DNA of 64,000 nt, taken from the NCBI GenBank assembly GCA_023269675.1, contig JAHFSX010000008.1, positions 21,999 through 85,998 on the forward strand, written 5' to 3'. Numbering within the stretch: the stretch's first letter is position 1; each line of letters begins with the position of its first letter. The position numbers were made by a program, and so were the translations under genes. Shown here in pieces: positions 43,832-52,021 of this stretch. The notes below the pieces were generated by a model. The model was not told the DNA's origin, made no database searches, and was given only the letters and a program-made list of their open reading frames with translations. This DNA comes from Verrucomicrobiota bacterium (GTDB lineage Bacteria; Verrucomicrobiota; Kiritimatiellia; RFP12; UBA1067).

Positions 43832-45958
43832 TTACGCGTCCAGCCCCGCCGCGGCGCGTGCCCGCCGGCAAGGCTCAAACTGGGTCGGCTTCATCTGTTC
43901 ATGCGCGCAGACGGCGGCTTGAACGTCCTCAAAAATCGCGTGCTGGCTGCGGCAGGGCGCCGTCTTCCGGTCAGGGCGGCACCGCCGATAGGTTCCGTCA
44001 GGCAGGAGCATATGCGCCTTCACATTGTCTTTAAAATAAGTTTTCAGGATGTTCTGCAGCCGGCTCCTCGCCGCCTCGTTCAGGACCGGGACCATCAGCT
44101 CCACCCGCTTGTCGAGATTACGCGGCATGCCGTCCGCGCTGGAGATGAAAAGCCGCTCGCGCCTTCCGTCAAGAAAGCTGAACACGCGCGCGTGTTCGAG
44201 AAAACGGTCGACAATGCTGACGACCTCGATGTTCTCGCTCAACCCCCTGACGCCGGGACGCAGACAGCAGATGCCGCGGATGTTCAACCGCACTTTAACG
44301 CCCGCCTGTGAAGCGGCGTACAGGGCCTCGATCAGGGCCTCGTCCGTCAGCGCGTTCATCTTGAGCATGATCAGGGCCTTCTCCTTGTTCTTGGCGCGGG
44401 CCATCTCGCCGGCGATCAGATGCAGCAGCGTCGTGCGGAGATTGAAGGGCGCCATGCCCAGTCGCCGCAACGTCTGCGGCTGGGAGTAGCCCGTGACGGC
44501 GTTAAAGAAATCCGACACGTCGGCGCCCAGTTCCGGATCACAGGTGAAATAGCCGATGTCGCTGTAGATCGCGGCCGTCCGCTCATTGTAGTTTCCGGTG
44601 CCGAAGTGCACGTAGCGCACCAGCCCCTGCCGCTCGCGGCGCACGACCAGGCAGACCTTCGCATGGGTCTTGAGTCCGCGCACGCCATAAATCACCTGGA
44701 CGCCGGCCTGCTCGAGCCGGCGGGACTGGCCGATGTTGTGCGCCTCGTCGAAACGCGCCTTGAGCTCAATCAGCACCGTGACGTGCTTGCCGGCCTGAGC
44801 GGCGCGGACCAAAGCCCCGACCACCGCGCTGTCGGGCGCGATACGGTAAAGCACCTGCTTGATGGCCAGCACCTCGGGATCGCCGGCGGCGTCATCCAGA
44901 AACTTGAGGACCGGAGCGAACGACTCATACGGATGGATCAGCAGAATGTCGTGTTCGGCGATCTGCGGGAACAGCGATTCCTTGAGGTTCACCGCCGGCG
45001 ACGGCACGGGCAGCCAGGGGTCGTCCCGCAGCGCGTCAAACCCTTCCGACTGCGTCAGCGGCAGCAAGGCGCGCAGTTCGAGCGGCCCGTCGATCGGGTA
45101 GATGTCGGCCCGGTCCACGCCCAGGAGCGCGGCCAGGGCGCTCACCAGCGGCCGGGAGGCCGACCGCTGCACCTCCAGCCGGATACAGGCCGTCTCGCGC
45201 CGGTCGTCGAGCAGCTCCTGCATGCCGACCAGCAGGTCAGGTGACAGATCCTCGCGCAGCTCGATGTCGGCATTGCGCGTCACGCGGAACGGCGCGCACT
45301 CCAGGACCTTGCAACCGTCGAAGAACCGGCCGGCCTGCCGCGCCACGACCTGTTCAACGGGCACGCAGACCGCGCCGGACGCTTGGGGGACGTGCAGGAA
45401 GCGCGGCACCAGCGGACCCAGCGGAACCACCGCGAAGCGTTCGTCTCCGCCCGGCTGCGCGGGCGCGAGGCGCACCGCACAGTGCAGCAGCAGGCCGGAC
45501 GGACGATAGGCGCGCTCCCCGGCCAACGCCACGGGAGAGAGCAGCGGAAAGACCCGCTCATCGAATTCACGCGTCACCCGGGACTGCTGTTCGGCTGACA
45601 GGTCGTCGAGCGTCTCGGGAACGAGAAAGCCCTGCGACGCCAGTTCGGACGCCAGCGTCCGGTAGAGCACGTACTGCTCGGCCACCATCTGCCGGATCCG
45701 CCGCGTCACCAGCCCCAGTTGCTGGCGCGGCGTAAGGCCCGACAGGTCGCAGCGCCGGACTTTCTCGGCCAGCAGCAGCTTCAGGCCGCCCACGCGGACC
45801 ATAAAGAACTCGTCGAGATTCGAAGCTGTGATCGCCAGAAACTTGAGCCGCTCCAAGAGGGGCAGCTGCGGGTCGCGGCCCTCATCCAGCACGCGCTGAT
45901 TAAAGGCCAGCCAGCTGGTTTCGCGGTTGAAGAAGCGGGGATGAAAGGTTTTCTTCAT
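43832..45958 (-). CDS. ppk1: Polyphosphate kinase 1
   Basis: Reversibly makes long-chain polyphosphate from ATP. The 708-residue product has the normal domains: N-terminal FFNRETSWLAFNQRVLDE and ITASNLDEFFMVRV, a head domain, and two phospholipase-D-like catalytic domains with THAKVCLVVRRE (autophosphorylated His near 430), VHFGTGNYNERT, and the second histidine in DRFLEHARVFSF followed by SSADGMPRNLDKRVE. The C-terminus ends in a short Cys- and Arg-rich tail of no known role. AGGAC precedes ATG 45958, 16 bp after the Ppx-like gene, so translation is probably coupled. Association with pfk and a phosphate two-component system supports a phosphate-storage locus. Confidence 0.95.
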   Translation of the reverse strand: MKKTFHPRFFNRETSWLAFNQRVLDEGRDPQLPLLERLKFLAITASNLDEFFMVRVGGLKLLLAEKVRRCDLSGLTPRQQLGLVTRRIRQMVAEQYVLYRTLASELASQGFLVPETLDDLSAEQQSRVTREFDERVFPLLSPVALAGERAYRPSGLLLHCAVRLAPAQPGGDERFAVVPLGPLVPRFLHVPQASGAVCVPVEQVVARQAGRFFDGCKVLECAPFRVTRNADIELREDLSPDLLVGMQELLDDRRETACIRLEVQRSASRPLVSALAALLGVDRADIYPIDGPLELRALLPLTQSEGFDALRDDPWLPVPSPAVNLKESLFPQIAEHDILLIHPYESFAPVLKFLDDAAGDPEVLAIKQVLYRIAPDSAVVGALVRAAQAGKHVTVLIELKARFDEAHNIGQSRRLEQAGVQVIYGVRGLKTHAKVCLVVRRERQGLVRYVHFGTGNYNERTAAIYSDIGYFTCDPELGADVSDFFNAVTGYSQPQTLRRLGMAPFNLRTTLLHLIAGEMARAKNKEKALIMLKMNALTDEALIEALYAASQAGVKVRLNIRGICCLRPGVRGLSENIEVVSIVDRFLEHARVFSFLDGRRERLFISSADGMPRNLDKRVELMVPVLNEAARSRLQNILKTYFKDNVKAHMLLPDGTYRRCRPDRKTAPCRSQHAIFEDVQAAVCAHEQMKPTQFEPCRRARAAAGLDA

Positions 45959-45974
45959 GTCCTGCGGCTCCAGA

Positions 45975-47549
45975 TCAACGCGGGCTGCGCACGTAGCTGC
46001 GCCGCCCATAAATCAGTTCGAACAGGTCGCCCTTCTCGCCGAGCGCCACCTGTTCGGCGCTGGTCCCGACGCGCCGGCCAGGGATGCAGACCAGCGCATC
46101 GCTCTCCAGCTCGAACCGCAGCCGGCCCAGACTTTGATCGTGCACGCGGTCAAGCGCATCCGCCACGCGCAGCAGCGCGGCAAGCTTGCAGACGATCAGC
46201 CGGTCCTCATGCGCAAGCCCCGCGTACTCCGGATGGCTCATCTGCGGCATCGCCTTGCGGTGGTACCGCGCGACCAGGGCGACGAGGTTGGTCTCGGCGA
46301 GGGAAAGTCCGATGAGTTCGGTGTTCTGGATAAGATACATCGCGTGCTTGTGGTGGCCGCGGGCGTTGACGAAGACGCCAATGTCATGCAGCAGCGCCGC
46401 CACCTCCAGCAGCAAGCGGTGCCGGTCGGTGCAGTCGTGCTCGGCCTTCAGCAGGTCAAAAAGCGTCAGCGCGATTTCCGAAACCTGCGCGGCGTGGCGG
46501 GCATCATACATGTATTTTTCGCCCGTCTCGCGCGCGATGCGCACGAGATGCCGCATCATGGTCGTCGTCCAGGCCGGATCGTCCACGGCTTCGACCAGCA
46601 GGCCGTCGCTGAACGAGAAATCGCTCACGTACACGTCTTTGAGTCCGAGCGTCTGAGCCATCGACAGGGCCATGCAGAGTGTCGGCGCCAGAATCTCCGC
46701 GTCGGGATAGGAAATCTGCCAGGAACGGACAACCGCCTCCACCGGCTCGCCGATCACCTGCCGGATCAGACGTTTGAGTTCAGCCACGGGGACCTTCGTC
46801 ACGGCGGCGGCCGCGGCACCGGCTTTCACTGCGCCGTTGCGCAGGCGCGCGGCGGCAAAACGCATCTCGCGGCCCATCAGCAAAAGCTTGACCGGCTCCT
46901 TCTCGCCGATGTTCTGGCGCAGATGCAGCGCCATCTCACGCGTCCGGCCCGCGACCTGCTCGTCGAGTTTCTCAGGCCCCAAGCCGGCCGATTCCATCTG
47001 CTGGCGGATGCGCAGCGAGCCCACGCCATAGGTCTGGGCGAAGCGGATCTCGCCTTCCTTGCGATAGAGCAATCCGCAGGTGAGCCCGCCGATCTCCATC
47101 ACCACGACGCCGCCCTTATCCCAGCCGGCCTGCCGGCCCGGAACGACGCGGAACGCCAGATGGTAATAGTAGCCGATCTGCCCCGGATCGAGCATGCGGA
47201 AGGAGATTCGCGAAGCGATCAAAAGCCGGTCAAGAAAAGCATCACTGTTGTCAGCCTGCCCGATGGCGGCGGAGGCCACGGCCCTGACTGACTCCGGGCG
47301 GATGGCGTAATCCTTCAGCAACATGAGGAAGCTCTTCAGGATCTGCACGCACTGCTCAATGGTCGTGTTGGCAATCCGCTTAGACTCCACCACGTCGCGG
47401 CCGATGGTCACGGACTGCACCGCCCGCTCTAACACGCAGATCCCTTTCCCGCCGCGCTTCTCCGCAATGATCAGCCGGATAAAAGTCGACCCGATGTCGA
47501 CCACCGCCACGGGCCTGCCGACCTGCTGGTTCATTTTTTCCGTTTTCAT
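45975..47549 (-). CDS. Ppx/GppA-like protein with degenerate active site and HD domain
   Basis: A 524-residue relative of exopolyphosphatases. The ASKHA fold opens with VAVVDIGSTFIRLIIAE and the C-terminal part is an HD domain with RHAAQVSEIA, LLHDIG near 385, HHKHAMYLIQ and RVADALDRVHD. The catalytic glutamate region of Ppx (SGxEEA) reads LDPGQIGYYY here, near 120, so both acidic residues are lost, and the phosphate loop DIGGGS has become EIGGLTC. Exopolyphosphatase activity is therefore doubtful while the HD site looks intact. The protein may regulate Ppk1 or hydrolyse another phosphate ester. ATG 47549 is my choice; TTG 47567 (AAGGAG close upstream) and ATG 47534 remain possible. First gene of its operon. 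Confidence 0.85.
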   Translation of the reverse strand: MKTEKMNQQVGRPVAVVDIGSTFIRLIIAEKRGGKGICVLERAVQSVTIGRDVVESKRIANTTIEQCVQILKSFLMLLKDYAIRPESVRAVASAAIGQADNSDAFLDRLLIASRISFRMLDPGQIGYYYHLAFRVVPGRQAGWDKGGVVVMEIGGLTCGLLYRKEGEIRFAQTYGVGSLRIRQQMESAGLGPEKLDEQVAGRTREMALHLRQNIGEKEPVKLLLMGREMRFAAARLRNGAVKAGAAAAAVTKVPVAELKRLIRQVIGEPVEAVVRSWQISYPDAEILAPTLCMALSMAQTLGLKDVYVSDFSFSDGLLVEAVDDPAWTTTMMRHLVRIARETGEKYMYDARHAAQVSEIALTLFDLLKAEHDCTDRHRLLLEVAALLHDIGVFVNARGHHKHAMYLIQNTELIGLSLAETNLVALVARYHRKAMPQMSHPEYAGLAHEDRLIVCKLAALLRVADALDRVHDQSLGRLRFELESDALVCIPGRRVGTSAEQVALGEKGDLFELIYGRRSYVRSPR

Positions 47550-47654
47550 GACGATGACTGCTGCCAATCGCTCCTTCGATTATGACAAGCGACCTCAGCG
47601 CCCCAGGCCCCGCCGCGAGGAGCGGCCCACAGACGCTGCATCTGGTGATGCCGC

Positions 47655-47683
47655 ATCATACCACAGCCCGCCCAGACGTTCAA
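47655..47683 (-). promoter_or_regulatory. Promoter of the Ppx-like/ppk1/pfk operon
   Basis: On the minus strand TTGAAC (47678-47683), exactly 17 bp, TATGAT (47655-47660). It sits directly after the gph stop and about 100 bp before the Ppx-like start, so the polyphosphate genes can be controlled separately. Confidence 0.6.
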
Positions 47684-47696
47684 GTATGGGGCAGGA

Positions 47697-48338
47697 CTAC
47701 GCCGAAGGCTTGAGAACGGCGAGAAAAGCGTCCATCCGGTCAATGGCCAGCTCATGCGTTTCGCCGCGCGCCTCGCCGAAGCCGAACCGGCAGAAGCAGC
47801 GCCGGATGCCGGCCCGTCGTCCCGCCTCGAGGTCGGTGACATGGTCGCCGACCATCCAGTCTTGCGCGTCCAGCGTCACGCCCAGCTGCGCGGCGGCCAG
47901 CAGGAGCGGGGCGGGGTCGGGCTTGAGCGCCGGACAGTCCCCGCCGCCCACCACCGCGCCGAAATACTCCAGCACGCCGAGCCTCTCCAGAATCGGGCGC
48001 GTGACCGGGCCCGGCTTATTGGTCACCACCGCCAAACGCCAGCCCGCCGCGCGCAGGGCGCGCAGCGTCTCGCGGACGCCGGGATAGAGACAGGTCCGGT
48101 CCAACATGTGCGCCAGGTAATGGACCCTCTGGCGCGCCAGCATCGCTTCCCAAAGCTCGGGGCGTTCCGGAATCGCGCGCTCGATCAGCACCCTCACCCC
48201 CTCGCCCACGCAGGCCACCACGTCCCCGACCGATTTCGGCGGCAGCCCGAAGTCCTGCCGCGTGAGATTCACGGCCAGGGCCAGGTCCGCACGCGAGTCA
48301 ATCAGCGTGCCGTCCAAATCGAAGAGTGCTGTTTTCAT
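47697..48338 (-). CDS. gph: Phosphoglycolate phosphatase-like HAD hydrolase
   Basis: A 213-residue HAD-family phosphatase. Motif I is FDLDGTLIDS, motif II VVTNKPG, motif III the lysine of ALKPDPAP, and motif IV VGDHVTDLEAGRRAG; the helical cap lies between I and II. This is the Gph/PGP pattern, which removes 2-phosphoglycolate, though related HADs dephosphorylate other small phosphoesters. ATG 48338 lies inside the end of the histidine kinase gene (41-bp overlap), suggesting coupling. The polyphosphate operon promoter follows its stop. Confidence 0.88.
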   Translation of the reverse strand: MKTALFDLDGTLIDSRADLALAVNLTRQDFGLPPKSVGDVVACVGEGVRVLIERAIPERPELWEAMLARQRVHYLAHMLDRTCLYPGVRETLRALRAAGWRLAVVTNKPGPVTRPILERLGVLEYFGAVVGGGDCPALKPDPAPLLLAAAQLGVTLDAQDWMVGDHVTDLEAGRRAGIRRCFCRFGFGEARGETHELAIDRMDAFLAVLKPSA

Positions 48339-51300
48339 GGGCGCGTATTGTGCCAGAGACGTTCCCTTCCGTCAGCGGAAAACGCTCCGGAAGCGCGCGT
48401 CCGCCTGAAACGCCGGACGGGGTCAGGGCGCAGGGACACCGGGCTGCCCCCCCCCGTGACAAGCCCGCTTCATCAGGCGTGTCATGCGCGGGCACCGTCA
48501 GGATCACGGAGGCTCCCGCGCCCGCGTCGCTGACGATCTCCATGTGGCCGCCCAGCCCTTCGATCCGCTCGCGAATGCCGTACAGCCCGACCCCCGACCC
48601 CGCCCTGCCCGCGGCCTCCAGGGCGGCGGCCGAAAACCCGCAGCCCCTGTCCGTGACCGTCACACGGACCAACTGCGGCGTGTCCTCCCGGATCGTGATC
48701 TCCGCCTCTTTAACATGGGCATGCTTGACCACGTTGAACAGGATTTCCTGGACCGCGCGGTAAAGACACAGGTACACGTTCTCGCTGACAGGCTCCAGCC
48801 CCTTGCCAACCTTCAGCGTGACCTTCACCCCGAACTTTTCCTGCATCTGCGACGCGATCCAGCCGATCGCCGCCGGCAGCTCGCCCTCCTTTACCGACGG
48901 CACGGCAATCTCCTGGACCAGCGTCCGCGTCAGCCGGATCGCCTGCGAAAGCATGTCGTCAACCCGCTGGAGCGATTCCTGCACGCCCAGATTCCTGACC
49001 GGCTCAAGCGCAACCCCCAGCGTCATCCGCGTGGCCACCAGCGTCTGTTGCAGATCCTCGTGCAGCACATCCGAAATCCGCTGCCGTTCGTTCTCCTCGG
49101 CGCGGATCAGTTGCGCGGTCAGCCGCTGCAGCTGGTGCATGCGCTTATCCGCCTCCGCCGTCCGCTCGGCGACGCGCCGCTCCAGCGCCGTGTTCCATGA
49201 CTCCATGAGCTCCTGCGCCTTGCGCCGCTCGGTGATATCGCGGATCGCCGCGATGTGGACGGGGCGCCCATTCATGTTGAAGCTGCGGGCCGCGATCTCG
49301 ACCGGGAAAACCGTGCCGTCGCACTTGCGGTGCTGGCGCAGGGCGATTCTAAGCAGGGCCGGGCTTTCGTCAGCGGCCCTCTGCGTCAGCAGTCGCGTCT
49401 GCTCCGGCTCGGCCGACAGGTCGGCATTCCGTTTGGCAAGCAGCTCGTCACGGCTGTATCCGTACAGCGTTTGGGCGGCCAGGTTCACATCCAGAATCCG
49501 ACCGGCTTCATTGTCGATCAGAAAAATCGCGTCCGACTCCATCTCGAACAACTGGCGATAGCGGTCCTCGCTCTCCCGCAACGCCAGCTCCACGCGCTTG
49601 CGCTCGGTGATGTCGACAAAGCTCACCAGGCTGGCCCAGACGCGGCCCTGCCCATCCTTGACCGGGGTCCCGAAAATCTCCAGCCGCGCCTCTGTACCGT
49701 CGGGACGCACAACCACCAGGTCTTCCACATGGGCACTGACCCCCTTCATCCCCAGCGCGATGGGCATCTCGTCCACCGGGTAGCGTACGCGGTCGGAGCC
49801 TCTGTAGGCCTCGTAGACGTCCCCCAGGCTGAAGCTGTCGGCATCCGGCAGCACGCCTCTCCCCAGCAGCCGGCACGCCGCCTCATTGGCCACCAGCGGC
49901 TTGCCGGAGGGCGCCTCCACCATGAAGACACCGACGTTGAGATTGTGCAGCAAGGCCGCAAACGTTTCATTCTGACGGGAGATCTCCTCTTGGTTGCGCC
50001 TGAGCTCGTCCTCCGTCTGCTTGCGCCGCGTGATGTCACGGAAGATGGACTGGTAGGTGCCGTCCGCCATCACCTTCGAGTGCATCTCAACGATGATTTC
50101 CGATCCGTCGGACCTCCGGACCGCACGCTCGCTCACGATCATCTCGCCTTGCTTCAGCAGGTCGAACCGGAACGGGCTGCGCGCCAGACTCTCCGGCGTA
50201 AAGGGCATTTCGCGGATCTGCTTCCCGATGATCTCGGCGCGTGCCAAACCGAACAGCGCACACATGCGCTCGTTCGCCTCGACGATGGTCCCGTCAGGGT
50301 CGCCCACCAGAATGCCGTCCACAGCGAAATTCAGCAGCGCCCGGTAACGCCGCTCGTTACTCACCAGTTTCTCTTCGGCCTGCTTCCGCTCGGTGATGTC
50401 CATGAAGTTGCCGTCCACGTGGACAACTTTCCCGTTCTCGACGACGGGCAGGGCCGATGCGCGCACCCAGAGGTGTTCCCCGTCGGCGCGCACGAAGGCC
50501 AACTCCAAATCGTACGGCACCCCCTGTTCCACGGCCCCCAGGAAGGCTTGCTTGATGACCGGCCGGCTCTCCGGCGTAAAGAAACTGACATCCGTATCCA
50601 GGTTGTTGATGTCGAAGTCGCGTCCGACGCCGTGAATGCGATAGACCTCGTCGGTCCAGATGAAACGTTGCGTGGCGACCTCGTATTTCCAGGCGCCCAG
50701 CTTGGCCATGCGCTGAGCCTCTTCGAGCATGCTGCGGGTCTCCCGGAGCGAGTCCTCCGTGCGCTTGCGCTCCGTGACGTCGCGGTAGATGGACTGGAAG
50801 GTGCCGTCGGCCATCATCTTGGTGTGCATCTCGATGACGATCTCCGACCCGTCCGGCCGCCGGATCGAACGCTCGCTCACGACCATCTCCCCGGTCTGCA
50901 CGCGCTCGAAGCGGAAGGGCGTGCGCTGCACGCTCTCCGGCGTGAAGGGCATCTCGCGGATATGCCTCCCGATGACCTCGCTGCGCGGCATGCCGAAAAA
51001 CGCGCACATGCACTCGTTCGCCTCGATGATGGTCTCATCAGCGGTGCCGACCAGAATGCCGTCCACCGCGAAGTTGAGCAGCGCCCGATAACGCTGCTCG
51101 CTCAGAACCAGCTCCTCTTCCGTCTGCTTCAGCTCCGTGTCGTGGCGCTCGATCAGCCGCTCCCGCGCCGCCTGCAGTTCGGAAATCTTGTCCTGCAAGG
51201 CGCGGTTCATGAGGTTGAACTGGCGGGCCAAGATCACCTGCTCGCTCGAGCCGAACTCCGAAGCCACCAGGTCGCTTTGCCCCGCAGCGATCCCCTGAAT

Positions 51301-52005
51301 GGTTTCCGTCAGCTGATGGATCGGGCGCGTGATCCGCCGTGTGACCCAGAAACCGACGGCCATGCTCACCGCAAACAACGCAAATCCGATACCTGTCGCC
51401 TGCCTGACGAGGCTCCGCAAGTGCCGGTCAACCTCGGCCAGACTGAAGCACGCGCCGAAAAGGCATTTGCGCCCATGCGCGTCAACAAAGGGGAGCAGGG
51501 CGACGCGGTTATGCCCCCATTTGTCATGGTTGGTCCTGTAGGTCGGCCGCATGCTCTCGAACGTAGGGAGGTAGAATTCGGGATTCGAGTGCGGCTCGAA
51601 AAAAGCGGCGTGTTTCCGGTTCTCCGCAACCTTGTCAGGGGAGGTCGACGTGGTGAAGACGACCCGGCCGTCCACCAGCATCAGGCTCCAAATGTACTCA
51701 AGACCGAGGGATTTGCACAGCCGGTTGTTGCGGTCCACGATCTTCTGGAACTCGCTGTCGGAGACCGAGGACGGGGCCGTGATCCGGTCATGGTAATCGG
51801 CGGGGAGGGTCGCGCGTGCCAGGGTCGCGACGGCATAGAGCGTCGTGTCGATGTCCGCCATCACCGTATTCTTCTGCCTCGCGTAAAACGCCACAGAAAA
51901 GAGGACCGTCACGAGCATGTTCACGCCCACCAGCGCCGCGAGGATCTGCTGGTTGATCGTGACCGGCTTGCGCGTTCGCCTCACTTTTGCAGGGCTCAGG
52001 CTCAC
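48298..52005 (-). CDS. Multi-PAS sensor histidine kinase of the HisKA_3 (NarL-partner) type
   Basis: A 1235-residue membrane sensor kinase. Helix one (about 17-40), an extracytoplasmic Cache-like domain, helix two (about 197-217) and HAMP are followed by five PAS domains. PAS 1 and PAS 3 are near-duplicates (both contain RYRALLNFAVDGILVG and IREMPFTPES). The kinase core is HisKA_3: ENERQRISDVLHEDLQQTL with His near 982, then an ATPase domain ending GVGLYGIRERIEGLGGHMEI. Such kinases usually phosphorylate LuxR/NarL-type regulators; none is next to it. I chose GTG 52005 because AAAGGAG lies 9 nt upstream and just after the HzsA-like stop; the longer frame to 52083 would overlap that gene. The last roughly 50 residues are unlike any domain and run into gph. 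Confidence 0.88.
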   Translation of the reverse strand: MSLSPAKVRRTRKPVTINQQILAALVGVNMLVTVLFSVAFYARQKNTVMADIDTTLYAVATLARATLPADYHDRITAPSSVSDSEFQKIVDRNNRLCKSLGLEYIWSLMLVDGRVVFTTSTSPDKVAENRKHAAFFEPHSNPEFYLPTFESMRPTYRTNHDKWGHNRVALLPFVDAHGRKCLFGACFSLAEVDRHLRSLVRQATGIGFALFAVSMAVGFWVTRRITRPIHQLTETIQGIAAGQSDLVASEFGSSEQVILARQFNLMNRALQDKISELQAARERLIERHDTELKQTEEELVLSEQRYRALLNFAVDGILVGTADETIIEANECMCAFFGMPRSEVIGRHIREMPFTPESVQRTPFRFERVQTGEMVVSERSIRRPDGSEIVIEMHTKMMADGTFQSIYRDVTERKRTEDSLRETRSMLEEAQRMAKLGAWKYEVATQRFIWTDEVYRIHGVGRDFDINNLDTDVSFFTPESRPVIKQAFLGAVEQGVPYDLELAFVRADGEHLWVRASALPVVENGKVVHVDGNFMDITERKQAEEKLVSNERRYRALLNFAVDGILVGDPDGTIVEANERMCALFGLARAEIIGKQIREMPFTPESLARSPFRFDLLKQGEMIVSERAVRRSDGSEIIVEMHSKVMADGTYQSIFRDITRRKQTEDELRRNQEEISRQNETFAALLHNLNVGVFMVEAPSGKPLVANEAACRLLGRGVLPDADSFSLGDVYEAYRGSDRVRYPVDEMPIALGMKGVSAHVEDLVVVRPDGTEARLEIFGTPVKDGQGRVWASLVSFVDITERKRVELALRESEDRYRQLFEMESDAIFLIDNEAGRILDVNLAAQTLYGYSRDELLAKRNADLSAEPEQTRLLTQRAADESPALLRIALRQHRKCDGTVFPVEIAARSFNMNGRPVHIAAIRDITERRKAQELMESWNTALERRVAERTAEADKRMHQLQRLTAQLIRAEENERQRISDVLHEDLQQTLVATRMTLGVALEPVRNLGVQESLQRVDDMLSQAIRLTRTLVQEIAVPSVKEGELPAAIGWIASQMQEKFGVKVTLKVGKGLEPVSENVYLCLYRAVQEILFNVVKHAHVKEAEITIREDTPQLVRVTVTDRGCGFSAAALEAAGRAGSGVGLYGIRERIEGLGGHMEIVSDAGAGASVILTVPAHDTPDEAGLSRGGAARCPCALTPSGVSGGRALPERFPLTEGNVSGTIRAHENSTLRFGRHAD

Positions 52006-52021
52006 AGGAAAAGGCTCCTTT

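Noticed and set aside
47550..47696. tRNA or small RNA gene in the gph/Ppx-like gap
   Set aside because: No cloverleaf or conserved RNA structure seen; the gap is explained by a promoter and leader. Other gaps were checked by eye with the same result.
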